Under the pieces are notes generated by a model. It searched no databases. It was not told where the DNA came from and saw only the letters and a program-made list of their open reading frames with translations. Positions 16,139-25,123 of a DNA stretch of 64,000 nucleotides are shown in pieces; the first letter of the stretch is position 1, and every line of letters starts with the position of its first letter. Position numbers and translations under genes: made by a program. This DNA comes from Streptomyces sp. NBC_01551. Lineage in GTDB: Bacteria; Actinomycetota; Actinomycetes; Streptomycetales; Streptomycetaceae. The stretch spans positions 3,238,001 through 3,302,000 of the forward strand of contig NZ_JAPEPX010000001.1 of the NCBI RefSeq assembly GCF_026339935.1, given 5' to 3'.

Positions 16139-17605
16139 TCAGCCTTTGTTCTTGAGTACGGCTTCCATGACCGCCTTGGCGACGGGGGCGGCGAGGCCGC
16201 CGCCGCTGATGTCCTCGCGGCTGGCGTCGCTGTCCTCGATGACGACGGCGACGGCGACGGGGGACGTGCCGTCGGAGTTCTCGGCGTAGGAGATGAACCA
16301 GGCGTACGGGCGCTTGGCGTTCTTCTCGCCGTGCTGGGCGGTGCCGGTCTTGCCGCCGACGGTGACGCCGTTGATCTTGGCCTTTCCGCCGGTGCCGTTC
16401 TCGACGACGTTGACCATCATCTGCTGGACCTTCTGAGCGTTGGCCGCGGTGAGGGGCCGGCTCATTTCCTGCGGCTCGTGCTTCTCGATGACGTCGAGGT
16501 TGGGCGCGGTGAGCGTGTCGACCATGTACGGCTTCATCAGCTTGCCGTCGTTGGCGATGGCGGCGGTGACCATGGCCATCTGGAGCGGGGTGGCGGCGGT
16601 GTTGAACTGGCCGATGGCGCTCTGGGCGTTGCCGTCCCTGCCCATGGTCTTGTCGTAGACGCTGGCGAAGGCGCGTACGGGGGTGTCGATCTTGTCGTTG
16701 TTGAAGCCGAACTTCTGGGCGGTCGCGACCATCTTGTCGCGGCCGACCTTGTCGCCGAGGTTCGCGAAGACGGAGTTGCAGGACACCCGCAGCGCGTTGT
16801 TCAGGCTGGCCTTCTCGCAGCCGCTGGCGTGGTTGACCATCGGGGTCTTGGTGCCGGGCAGGATGTACGGCTCGGGGGTGTCGGTCGGCGCGTCGATGTC
16901 GGTGACGACGCTGTTCTCCAGGGCCGCGGCCGCGGTGACGACCTTGAAGGTGGAGCCGGGCGGGTAGGTCTCGCGCAGGGCGCGGTTGACGAGCCTCTTG
17001 TCCTCGCTGTCCTTGAGGGACACCCAGGCCTTCTCGTCGTTCTTGGAGTTGCCCGCGAAGCTGGAGGGGTCGTACGACGGGGTGCTGACCAGCGCCAGGA
17101 TCGCCCCGGTGCGCGGGTCGATGGCGGCGACGGCGCCGACCTTGTCGCCGAGCTTGTCGAAGGCGGCCTTCTGGGCGGCCGGGTTGAGGGTGGTGACGAC
17201 GTTGCCACCCTGCTTCTTCTCCCCGGTGAACATGCCGACGGTGCGGTCGAAGAAGAGCCGGTCGTCGTTGCCGGTGAGGATGCCGTCTTCGAGGGATTCG
17301 AGCTGGGTGGAGCCGAAGGCCTGCGAGGCGTAGCCGGTGACGGGGGCCCACAGGGGGCCGTCGACGTAGGTGCGCTTGTACTTGTAGTCGCTGCCGTCGG
17401 TGGTGGCGGAGCCGGTGATGGGGTCGCCCCCGACGACGATGATGTTGCCGCGCTCGGTGGCGTACTGGGCGATCTGGACCCGGCGGTTTTCCTTGCGGGT
17501 GCTGAGTTCCTCGGCCTGGACGTACTGCAGCCAGTTGGTCCGGATCAGCAGCGCGAGGACGAGCAGCCCGCAGAACAGCGAGATGCGGCGCAGGGGCTTG
17601 TTCAT
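16139..17605 (-). CDS. pbpA: class B penicillin-binding protein (peptidoglycan transpeptidase)
   Basis: A 488-residue PbpA/FtsI-like enzyme that cross-links peptidoglycan. Short cytoplasmic tail, membrane helix (about 8-22), dimerisation region, then the transpeptidase domain with STFK (218-221, active Ser218), SCN (275-277) and KTG (419-421). All three penicillin-binding motifs are intact. Its start overlaps the preceding rodA/ftsW-like stop by four bases (ATGA), consistent with the SEDS glycosyltransferase and its cognate PBP being made together. Confidence 0.96.
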   Translation of the reverse strand: MNKPLRRISLFCGLLVLALLIRTNWLQYVQAEELSTRKENRRVQIAQYATERGNIIVVGGDPITGSATTDGSDYKYKRTYVDGPLWAPVTGYASQAFGSTQLESLEDGILTGNDDRLFFDRTVGMFTGEKKQGGNVVTTLNPAAQKAAFDKLGDKVGAVAAIDPRTGAILALVSTPSYDPSSFAGNSKNDEKAWVSLKDSEDKRLVNRALRETYPPGSTFKVVTAAAALENSVVTDIDAPTDTPEPYILPGTKTPMVNHASGCEKASLNNALRVSCNSVFANLGDKVGRDKMVATAQKFGFNNDKIDTPVRAFASVYDKTMGRDGNAQSAIGQFNTAATPLQMAMVTAAIANDGKLMKPYMVDTLTAPNLDVIEKHEPQEMSRPLTAANAQKVQQMMVNVVENGTGGKAKINGVTVGGKTGTAQHGEKNAKRPYAWFISYAENSDGTSPVAVAVVIEDSDASREDISGGGLAAPVAKAVMEAVLKNKG

Positions 17606-19026
17606 GACGGGCGGACCACCTGGGTCATCTCGGAGTCGGGGGACGGGGCGGGGGCCGGGGCGGGGCGGCGTGCGGTGTCGCTGATCCGGATGAGGATGGC
17701 GATGAGCACCCAGTTCGCGAGGACGGAGGAACCGCCGGAGGCGAGGAAGGGCATGGTCATGCCGGTGAGGGGGATGAGGCCCATGACTCCGCCGGCCACG
17801 ACGAAGATCTGGAGCGCGAAGGCGCCGGAGAGGCCGATGGCGAAGAGCTTGCCGAAGGGGTCCCGGGCGGCCAGGGCGGTGCGGACGCCGCGCTCGATGA
17901 TCAGGCCGTAGAGCAGCAGGAAGGCCATGACCCCGGCGAGGCCGAGTTCTTCGCCGACGGTGGAGAAGATGAAGTCGGAGTTGGCGGCGAAGCCGATGAG
18001 GTCGGAGTTGCCCTGTCCCCAGCCTGCGCCGAGGACGCCGCCGGAGCCGAAGCTCATGATCGACTGGCCGACCTGCTCGCAGGCGCCGGAGGTGGTGTAG
18101 CAGGCGAAGGGGTCGAGCCAGGCGGTGACGCGGGCCTTGACGTGGCTGGCGGTGGCGCCGACGACGACGGCGCCGCCGATGCTCATGAGGAGGCCGATGA
18201 CGATCCAGCTGGTGCGCTCGGTGGCGACGTACAGCATGATCACGAACATGCCGAAGAAGAGCAGCGAGGTGCCGAGGTCGTTCTCGAAGACGAGGACGAG
18301 CAGGCTCATCGCCCAGATCATCAGGATCGGGCCGAGGTCGCGGCCGCGCGGCAGGTAGAGGCCCATGAAGCGGCGGCTGGCCAGGGCCAGGGCGTCGCGC
18401 TTCACCATCAGGTAGCCGGCGAAGAAGATCGCGATGACGATCTTGGCGAACTCGCCGGGCTGGATGGAGAAGCCGCCGACGCTGATCCAGATCTTGGCGC
18501 CGAAGACGTCGGCGCCGAGGCCCGGGACGACGGGCAGGATCAGCAGGACGAGCGCGGCGGCCATGGAGATGTACGTGAACCGCTGGAGCACGCGGTGGTC
18601 CTTGAGGACCAGCAGCACGGCGGAGAACAGGGCGATGGCGACCGCCGTGTACATCATCTGCCGGGGGGCGGACTCGGAGAAGGTGCCGAAGCTGCGCTTG
18701 GCGAGGTTCTGGAGCCGCTCGGACTGGTCGAGGCGGTAGATCAGGACCAGGCCGAGGCCGTTGAGCAGGGTGGCGATCGGGAGCAGCAGCGGGTCGGCGT
18801 ACTTCGCGTAGCGGCGCACCACGAGGTGGGCGATGCCGGCGAGTGCGCCCAGGCCGAGTCCGTAGACGAACATGCCGGGCGGCAGCTTGCCGTCGATCGC
18901 GAGGCCCACGTTGGCGTAGGCGAAGATCGGGATGACCACGGCGAAGCCGAGCAGCAGGAGCTCGGTGTTCCGCCGGCTCGGCAGCTCGATGGCTCCGATG
19001 GTGGTCGTGTTGGTGACAACGCTCAT
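17602..19026 (-). CDS. rodA: FtsW/RodA/SpoVE family SEDS glycosyltransferase
   Basis: A 474-residue polytopic protein with about ten to twelve membrane helices. SEDS proteins polymerise lipid II into glycan strands. Family signature regions are present: GDLGTSLL-type motif as ENDLGTSLLFFG, and PLTGMTMPFLASGGSS near the C-terminus. Directly coupled to pbpA by a 4-base overlap. Whether it serves division or apical growth cannot be told from sequence; the mycobacterial gene in this operon is called rodA. Confidence 0.94.
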   Translation of the reverse strand: MSVVTNTTTIGAIELPSRRNTELLLLGFAVVIPIFAYANVGLAIDGKLPPGMFVYGLGLGALAGIAHLVVRRYAKYADPLLLPIATLLNGLGLVLIYRLDQSERLQNLAKRSFGTFSESAPRQMMYTAVAIALFSAVLLVLKDHRVLQRFTYISMAAALVLLILPVVPGLGADVFGAKIWISVGGFSIQPGEFAKIVIAIFFAGYLMVKRDALALASRRFMGLYLPRGRDLGPILMIWAMSLLVLVFENDLGTSLLFFGMFVIMLYVATERTSWIVIGLLMSIGGAVVVGATASHVKARVTAWLDPFACYTTSGACEQVGQSIMSFGSGGVLGAGWGQGNSDLIGFAANSDFIFSTVGEELGLAGVMAFLLLYGLIIERGVRTALAARDPFGKLFAIGLSGAFALQIFVVAGGVMGLIPLTGMTMPFLASGGSSVLANWVLIAILIRISDTARRPAPAPAPSPDSEMTQVVRPS

Positions 19027-19057
19027 GGTGTGGCAGGCCCCCTGTGCCCGCGGGTTT

Positions 19058-20521
19058 CTACTTGCCGCAGAGGCCGACCAGCGCTTGCTCCGCGGGAGTC
19101 AGGCTGGGGCTGGGTGTCTGGGCGTTCTGCGATTCGGCGTTGCGGCGTTCTTCGTCCTTCTTGCAGGCGGAGACCTGCACGCCGAGTTCGTCGATCTTCT
19201 GACGGGCCCCGTCGAGGCTGCTTTCGGTGATGGTGGCCTCGACCTGCTTGCGCTTGAAGGGCGGCAGGTACTTCAGCTCGATCTCGGGGTGGTCCTTCTC
19301 GACCTGGTTGAGGTGGATCCAGCCGAGATTCTGGCTGATGCCGCGGTAGAGCGCGACGTGTTCGCCCTTGACGCCGACGTAGTACTGGGTCTGGGTCCAG
19401 CGGTGGGCGGCGTAGAGGCCGCCTCCGATGGCTCCGGCGATGATCAGCAGGAGCAGCGTACGCGTCGTCCACTTGCGCCCTTTTCCGCGGCGCCTGCGGG
19501 GGTGGTCGTACGTGTCGTCGTAGCGCGCGTCGGCGTCGTAGCCGGCGGTGTCGGGTTCGCCGAAGCTGCCGTACGCGCCGCCGCCCTGGTTCTGGTCGGG
19601 GTATCCGTACCCGGGGTTCTCGCCGCTGCCGGGGGGGCCGAAGGCGCCGGCGGGCGGGGGGGCCTGGCGGCCGAGGCCCGAGGCGCGGCCGGCCGGGGTC
19701 TGCATGGCGCCCGCGTCGAAGAGCTGGTGCTGGTTCTCGGCGACCGCTCCGACGACGACCGGGGTGTCGTTGAGCTGGGCGGCGAGGGTGTCGCCGCTGT
19801 CGGTGTCGAGGACGTCGGCGACGATGCAGGTGATGTTGTCGGGTCCGCCGCCGCGCAGGGCGAGCTGGATGAGGGCCTGCACGGTCTCGTGGGGGCCGTG
19901 GTAGTCGGCGAGGGTCTCTTCCAGGGTCTGGTGGGAGACGACGCCGGAGAGCCCGTCGGAGCAGATCAGGTAGCGGTCGCCGGCCCGGACCTCGCGGATG
20001 GAGAGGTCGGGTTCGACGGTGTCGCCGCTGCCGAGCGCCCGCATGAGCAGGGAGCGCTGGGGGTGGGTGGTGGCTTCCTCTTCGGTGATGCGGCCCTCGT
20101 CGACGAGGCGCTGCACCCAGGTGTGGTCCTGGGTGATCTGGGTGAGGAGGCCGTCGCGCAGCAGGTAGGCGCGGGAGTCGCCGACGTGGACGAGCCCGAG
20201 GCGCTGGCCGGTCCACAGGAGGGCGGTGAGCGTGGTGCCCATGCCTTCGAGCTGGGGGTCTTCCTCGACCATGACGCGCAGCTGGTCGTTCGCGCGCTGC
20301 ACGGCGGTGGCGAGGGAGGTGAGGATGTCGGAGCCCGGGACGTCGTCGTCGAGCTGCACGAGGGTGGAGATCACCTCGGAGCTGGCGACTTCGCCGGCGG
20401 CCTGGCCGCCCATGCCGTCGGCGATCGCGAGGAGACGGGGGCCGGCGTAGCCGGAGTCCTCGTTCCCCTCGCGGATCATGCCTTTGTGCGATCCGGCGGC
20501 GAACCGCAGGGACAGACTCAT
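19058..20521 (-). CDS. pstP: PP2C-type Ser/Thr protein phosphatase
   Basis: A 487-residue phosphatase that reverses phosphorylation by PknB-type kinases. ATG 20521 follows GCGAGGTG; the longer in-frame start at 20575 lacks support. PPM-family metal-binding motifs are visible: REGNEDS, ADGMGGQAAGE, HVGDSRAYL, CSDGLSG and GGPDNITC, covering residues 1-240. A Gly/Pro/Tyr-rich linker, a basic stretch, one membrane helix (about residues 365-385) and a ~95-residue outside region with a possible coiled coil follow. It stands 31 bases upstream of rodA and 138 bases after fhaB. Confidence 0.96.
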   Translation of the reverse strand: MSLSLRFAAGSHKGMIREGNEDSGYAGPRLLAIADGMGGQAAGEVASSEVISTLVQLDDDVPGSDILTSLATAVQRANDQLRVMVEEDPQLEGMGTTLTALLWTGQRLGLVHVGDSRAYLLRDGLLTQITQDHTWVQRLVDEGRITEEEATTHPQRSLLMRALGSGDTVEPDLSIREVRAGDRYLICSDGLSGVVSHQTLEETLADYHGPHETVQALIQLALRGGGPDNITCIVADVLDTDSGDTLAAQLNDTPVVVGAVAENQHQLFDAGAMQTPAGRASGLGRQAPPPAGAFGPPGSGENPGYGYPDQNQGGGAYGSFGEPDTAGYDADARYDDTYDHPRRRRGKGRKWTTRTLLLLIIAGAIGGGLYAAHRWTQTQYYVGVKGEHVALYRGISQNLGWIHLNQVEKDHPEIELKYLPPFKRKQVEATITESSLDGARQKIDELGVQVSACKKDEERRNAESQNAQTPSPSLTPAEQALVGLCGK

Positions 20522-20659
20522 GCGCACCTCGCCGGTCGGCTCCGGGTACAACCGGTCTCGAGCCACACTGCCCACCCTCCGGTCGGGAGCGCGCGCGGGT
20601 CCGTGTCCTGGGGGGGACGGACCGTCGCGGCTCGCTCGCTCCGCTCGCTCATTCTCGTA

Positions 20660-21163
20660 CTACTTCCGCAGCTCGATGACGGTCTTGCCGATGCGGATCG
20701 GTGCGCCCGGCGGAATGGGCGTCGGGGTGGTCAGCCGGGTCCGGTCGAGATACGTGCCGTTGGTGGACCCGAGATCCTCGACGATCCACTGGCCGTCACG
20801 GTCGGGGTAGATCCTGGCATGGCGGCTGGAGGCGTAGTCGTCATCCAGCACGATCGTTGAGTCATGTGCCCGGCCGAGCGTGATCGTCTGCCCCGCGAGG
20901 GCGACGGTGGTGCCCGTGAGGGTGCCCTCCGAGACGACGAGCTTGGTGGGCGCTCCGCGGCGCTGGCGCTGCTGTGGCGGCGCGCTCTGCCGGGCGCCCC
21001 CCTGCTGCGGGGCGCTCGCGGCCCCGCCGCTGCGGCGGGAGCCGCGTTGCGTGACGCGCGTACCGAAGAGGTCGCTGCGGATGACCTGGACGGCCACGAT
21101 GACGAACAGCCACAGAACGGCCAGGAAACCCAACCGCATGACCGTCAGGGTCAGCTCTGACAT
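20660..21163 (-). CDS. fhaB: FHA domain protein FhaB (FipA-like)
   Basis: A 167-residue protein. ATG 21163 follows GCGGGGGCA; longer frames are antisense shadow of fhaA. The N-terminus is a membrane helix (about residues 7-28, LGFLAVLWLFVIVAVQVI). A Gln/Arg/Pro-rich linker and a C-terminal FHA domain follow with the phosphothreonine-binding signature GR-----SSRHA and STNGTYLD. It should recruit Thr-phosphorylated substrates of the kinases in this operon to the membrane. Confidence 0.95.
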   Translation of the reverse strand: MSELTLTVMRLGFLAVLWLFVIVAVQVIRSDLFGTRVTQRGSRRSGGAASAPQQGGARQSAPPQQRQRRGAPTKLVVSEGTLTGTTVALAGQTITLGRAHDSTIVLDDDYASSRHARIYPDRDGQWIVEDLGSTNGTYLDRTRLTTPTPIPPGAPIRIGKTVIELRK

Positions 21164-21173
21164 TGCCCCCGCT

Positions 21174-21998
21174 TCACCCTTCGGCTTGCCGGTAAATGAT
21201 GGTGGTGCTGCCCACGACGATCCGCGAGCCGTCGCGGAGCGTAGCGCGGGTGGTGTGCTGCCCGTCCACCACGATGCCGTTGGTGGACCCGAGATCCTGG
21301 ATCGTCGGAGGCGTTCCGGTCCGGATCTCACAGTGCCGGCGGGATACGCCGGGGTCGTCGATCCGCACGTCGGCTTCGGTGCTTCGGCCGAGTACGAGCG
21401 TGGGGCGCGAGATCTGGTGGCGGGTGCCGTTGATCTCGATCCAGCGCCGCGTGGTGCCGGGGGCGCCGGGTGGTACGGGTGCGGGTCCGCCGGGGGCGGG
21501 CCTGCGGGCGGCGCCGCCGGGGGGCGGTGCCGCGGGCATGGGGGGAGCGGCGGCCGGGGGGTAGCCGTAGCCGCCGGGCTGCTGCTGCTGGCCCTGGGGG
21601 GCCTGCGGCTGCGCCTGGGAGGTGCTGGAGGCGAGCGTGCGGCTGCGGACCCGGTAGAGACCGGTGTCGAGGTCGTCGGCCTTCTCCAGGTGGACCTTGA
21701 TGGGGCCCATGAAGCTGTAGCGCTGCTGCTTGGCGTAGTCGCGGACGAGGCCCGCGAGCTCGTCGCCGAGCTGGCCGGAGTAGGGGCTCAGGCGCTCGTA
21801 GTCGCCGGCGCTGAGCTCCACGATGAAGTCGTTCGGGACGACGGTCCGCTCGCGGTTCCAGATGGTGGCGTTGTTGTCGCACTCCCGCTGGAGGGCGCCG
21901 GCGATCTCCACCGGCTGGACCTCGGACTTGAAGACCTTGGCGAAGGTGCCGTTCACCAGACCTTCGAGTCGCTGCTCGAACCGCTTCAGGACTCCCAT
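21174..21998 (-). CDS. fhaA: DUF3662 and FHA domain protein FhaA
   Basis: A 274-residue protein with AGGAGG upstream of ATG 21998. The N-terminal DUF3662 domain (about 1-120, MGVLKRFEQRLEGLVNGTFAKVFK...) is followed by a Gln/Pro/Gly-rich linker and a C-terminal FHA domain (about 185-270) with GRS, SRRHCEI and STNGIVVDG. In mycobacteria FhaA binds phosphorylated MviN and modulates peptidoglycan synthesis. First gene of the operon; the 293 bases upstream should hold its promoter, but I see no clear -10/-35 there. Confidence 0.95.
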   Translation of the reverse strand: MGVLKRFEQRLEGLVNGTFAKVFKSEVQPVEIAGALQRECDNNATIWNRERTVVPNDFIVELSAGDYERLSPYSGQLGDELAGLVRDYAKQQRYSFMGPIKVHLEKADDLDTGLYRVRSRTLASSTSQAQPQAPQGQQQQPGGYGYPPAAAPPMPAAPPPGGAARRPAPGGPAPVPPGAPGTTRRWIEINGTRHQISRPTLVLGRSTEADVRIDDPGVSRRHCEIRTGTPPTIQDLGSTNGIVVDGQHTTRATLRDGSRIVVGSTTIIYRQAEG

Positions 21999-22291
21999 GG
22001 GGCACCTCCTCCGTCGTTGTCGCCCTGTACTGCTTACTGATCGTATCCACGCGTGGCGGATTCGGCTGGTTCCCCATCGGTCCTGTGGCGAGGAGTGTTG
22101 GTCCTCACAAGGGATCGTAGGGGCGCTCCGGGGACAGTGTCCCGCACCGGGAGCGGAGTGCGGGAGGGGCCCGTCGTGGCGGGTGCGGGGGGTGCACGGA
22201 AAGCGATGTGAATCCACCCCGTCCGACGTGCTAATGTTCCGATGTCGCCAGGGGAACGGCCCGCAAGGGAAGAGCCACTGGGACGCTGCTC

Positions 22292-22374
22292 GGGCGAGTG
22301 GCGGAACGGCAGACGCGCTGGCTTCAGGTGCCAGTGTCCTTCGGGACGTGGGGGTTCAAATCCCCCCTCGCCCA
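22292..22374 (+). tRNA. tRNA-Leu (anticodon CAG)
   Basis: An 83-base class II tRNA with long variable arm (GTGTCCTTCGGGACGT region). The acceptor stem GGGCGAG (22292-22298) pairs with CTCGCCC (22367-22373). The anticodon stem CTGGC/GCCAG holds the loop TTCAGGT with CAG at 22325-22327. The T-loop GGGTTCAAATCCC is intact. No encoded CCA. Confidence 0.96.
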
Positions 22375-22384
22375 CATCGACGAG

Positions 22385-22416
22385 ACGGTCGTCACCACGA
22401 AAGTGGTGGCGGCCGT
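22385..22416 (+). terminator. terminator hairpin after tRNA-Leu
   Basis: The stem ACGGTCGTCACCAC / GTGGTGGCGGCCGT, with mismatches near its base and a GAAA loop, is followed by TTCGTGTTT. The remaining bases up to 22701 hold no gene I can support. Confidence 0.65.
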
Positions 22417-22701
22417 TTCGTGTTTCCCGCCCGGGAGTTCGGGCTCCGGGTCCCCGGCGTCGCACGGGTGGTGCTCCGCTCGGTTTTTCGAGTCGTACGA
22501 GAAGTGGTGCGCGGGATGCGAGGGGCCGGGCCCCCGCCCGCCGGCCCGGTGGCGGCGTGTCCGGGGCGGGTTGGGGAGTGATCCCGGCCACATCCGGTCG
22601 GGCGGGGGCTGTTGACGGGGTGTCGGCTGTCCGACTTTCGTCGTGCGGGGCGCGACGAAAGAGGGCGGCGGCGGGCCGTCGCGGGTGTCTAGGGTCGGCG
22701 C

Positions 22702-24387
22702 GTGGACGTGACGGCGAGGGTGCGGGCGGGCTGGGACTGGCTGAAGGGGCCCGAGCCCTGGACCCGGCGGATGGTGGCGGGTGATCTGGCGCTGGCGACG
22801 GTGCTGGCGGTGCTGGGGCTCGGCGTCGAGGAGCTCGACCGGGGTTCGGGGCGGCGGATGCTGGCCAGCGTCGTGCTCGTCGTGGCGCTGACGCTGCTGC
22901 GGCGCCGGCTGCCGGCGGCCACGCTGGTGGCGGGCTCGGCGCTGAGCGCGGTCTTCCCCGGGGCGCTGTTCGTCACGAGCCTGCTCGGCTGGTCGGCGGG
23001 GCGCCGGATCGAGGGCGTGGGCCGGGCGATCGCCGCCTTCAGCCTGGCGTTCGTCGCGGCGGTCGGCTTCGGTGTGGTGAACGAGTGGTCGCAGATGCGG
23101 CCGCTGCTGGTGATCGTGTTCACCACGCTGATGTTCCTGGTGACGACCGTCATGCCGGGTCTGGCGAGCAGGTACTGGTCGCAGCGCCGGACGCTGCTGC
23201 GCGCGCTCCAGGAGCGCAACGCGCAGCTGATGCGGGAGCGGGCGATGATCGTCGGTCAGGCGAGGCTGGTGGAGCGGCAGCGCATCGCCCAGGACATGCA
23301 CGACAGCCTGGGCCACCAGCTGGCGTTGATCTCGGTGCACACCGGGGCGCTGGAGGTGGATCCGAAGCTCACCGACCGGCAGCGGGAGGCGGTCGGCGTG
23401 CTGCGGCAGGCGTCGGTGGCGGCGATGCACGAGCTGCGCGAGGTCGTGGGGATCCTGCGGGACGGGGTGGCCGCCCCGGTCCCGGTGGAGGAGGCGGCGC
23501 AGCCGGCGGCGCGCGGGGTGGCCGGGATCGCGGGGGTCGTGGAGGCCGCGCGGGGGGCGGGGACCGACGTACGGCTGGCCACGACGGGGCAGCCGCGGCC
23601 GCTGGTCGCCGCCTGCGACCACGCCGCGTACCGGATCGTGCAGGAGGCGCTGACCAACGCCTACAAGCACGCCCCGGGCGCCGCGATCGCGGTCGAGCTG
23701 CGGTACGAGGACGACTCGCTGGTGGTGGAGATCGCCAACGGGCCGGCGGCCGGGCCGGGCGCGGGAGAGGTGGTCTCGGGCGGGCAGGGGCTGACGGGGC
23801 TGCGCGAGCGGGCCCGGCTGGTCGGCGGGATGGTGCACGCGGGCCCGACCGAGGGCGGCGGGTTCCGGGTGGCCGGGGTGCTGCCGTACGGCGCGGAGCC
23901 GGCCGGGGTGGTGGAATCGGCCGACGACTTCGGGCAGCAGCTGCCGGAGGGCGTGCTGGGCGGTACGCCGCCGATGGACTGGGCTGCGGTGAACCGGGAG
24001 TTGATCGTCCCCACGCGCAGCAGGCTCGGCGGGGTCGCGATGGGCTGCGGGATCGCGTTCGCGGCGGGGGTGGTGCTGCTGGTCGTGCTCGGGGTCGGGG
24101 TGGCGCTGATGGTGGGCTCGTTCAGTGATGCGATGGTCGACCAGGATCAGTACGACACGATCCGGGTGGGCACCGCCGAGCAGGAGGTCCGCGACCGGTT
24201 GCCGAGCGGGGACTCCATGCTGACGGCGGGGCTGGACCGCAAGGGGCCGGCCCGGCCGGAGGGCACGGAGTGCCTGGCGTACCTGGCCACGGACCAGCCG
24301 TCGGGGCTGACCACCGATCTGGTGTTCCGGTTCTGCTTCAAGGACGGCAAGCTCGTCGAGAAGCAGGCGTACGAGGTCAAGCAGTAG
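22702..24387 (+). CDS. NarL-type sensor histidine kinase with extra C-terminal membrane and outside domain
   Basis: A 561-residue kinase. Four or five membrane helices fill residues 25-150, then a helical linker, a HisKA_3 dimerisation domain with phospho-acceptor His200 (RIAQDMHDSLGHQL) and an HATPase domain with N-box EALTNAYKH (about 315-323) and G-box GQGLTGLRERA. Unlike usual members, it continues past the ATPase: a linker, another membrane segment (443-472) and ~90 outside residues containing YDTIRVGTAEQEVRDRLP and two Cys (523 and 545). That motif resembles SmpA/OmlA (BamE-like) folds. The response regulator follows 8 bases later. Confidence 0.9.
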   Translation: MDVTARVRAGWDWLKGPEPWTRRMVAGDLALATVLAVLGLGVEELDRGSGRRMLASVVLVVALTLLRRRLPAATLVAGSALSAVFPGALFVTSLLGWSAGRRIEGVGRAIAAFSLAFVAAVGFGVVNEWSQMRPLLVIVFTTLMFLVTTVMPGLASRYWSQRRTLLRALQERNAQLMRERAMIVGQARLVERQRIAQDMHDSLGHQLALISVHTGALEVDPKLTDRQREAVGVLRQASVAAMHELREVVGILRDGVAAPVPVEEAAQPAARGVAGIAGVVEAARGAGTDVRLATTGQPRPLVAACDHAAYRIVQEALTNAYKHAPGAAIAVELRYEDDSLVVEIANGPAAGPGAGEVVSGGQGLTGLRERARLVGGMVHAGPTEGGGFRVAGVLPYGAEPAGVVESADDFGQQLPEGVLGGTPPMDWAAVNRELIVPTRSRLGGVAMGCGIAFAAGVVLLVVLGVGVALMVGSFSDAMVDQDQYDTIRVGTAEQEVRDRLPSGDSMLTAGLDRKGPARPEGTECLAYLATDQPSGLTTDLVFRFCFKDGKLVEKQAYEVKQ

Positions 24388-24395
24388 GAGCGCGG

Positions 24396-25055
24396 GTGAC
24401 AGCCAAGGTGATCCGAGTGGTGATCGCTGACGATGAGCCACTGATCCGGGCCGGGATCAGGATGATCCTGACCTCGGCCCCGGACATCGAGGTGGTCGCG
24501 GAGGCGGCGAACGGTCGGGAGGCGGTGGAGCTCGCGCGGGCGCACACGCCGGACGTGATGCTGCTGGACATCCAGATGCCGGTGATGGACGGGCTGACGG
24601 CACTGGGTGAGCTGGGCCGGGCGGCGCCGGAGGTGCGCGCGCTGATCCTGACCACCTTCGGGGAGAAGGAGAACGTGCTGCGGGCGCTCGGCGAGGGCGG
24701 CGCGGGGTTCCTGCTGAAGGACTCGGCGCCCGGCGAGCTGATCGGCGCGGTGCGGGCGGCGGCCGCCGGGGACGCCTACCTGTCGCCGGCGGCGACCCGG
24801 CACGTGGTGGACCAGCTGGCCTCGGGGCAGGCCGCGGGGCGCGGCGAGGCGGCCCGGCGGCGGGTGGCGGAGCTGAGCGAGCGGGAGCGAGGGGTGCTGG
24901 CCCTGCTGGGCGAGGGCCTGTCGAACGCGGACGCGGGCCGGCGGCTGCACATGAGCGAGGCGACGGTGAAGACGTACGTGAGCCGGATCCTGTCGAAGCT
25001 GGGGTGCGAGAACCGGGTACAGGCGGCCCTGCTGGCCAGGGACGCCGGGCTCTAG
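24396..25055 (+). CDS. NarL/FixJ-type response regulator
   Basis: A 219-residue transcription factor partnered with the preceding kinase. GTG 24396 follows TAGGAGCGCGG, where the kinase stop and ribosome-binding site overlap. The receiver domain (1-125) has acidic residues Asp12-Asp13, phospho-acceptor Asp58 (LLDIQMP), Thr in LTTFGE and Lys in LLKDS. A LuxR-type helix-turn-helix lies near residues 155-210 (LSERERGVLALLGEGLSNADAGRRL..SEATVKTYVSRILSKL). Target genes are unknown. Confidence 0.95.
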   Translation: MTAKVIRVVIADDEPLIRAGIRMILTSAPDIEVVAEAANGREAVELARAHTPDVMLLDIQMPVMDGLTALGELGRAAPEVRALILTTFGEKENVLRALGEGGAGFLLKDSAPGELIGAVRAAAAGDAYLSPAATRHVVDQLASGQAAGRGEAARRRVAELSERERGVLALLGEGLSNADAGRRLHMSEATVKTYVSRILSKLGCENRVQAALLARDAGL

Positions 25056-25123
25056 ATACGGTCAGGCCGCATCGGATGATGTTGGCCGGGACAGTACGAC
25101 GGGTACGGGTGGGGGCGGCGCGG

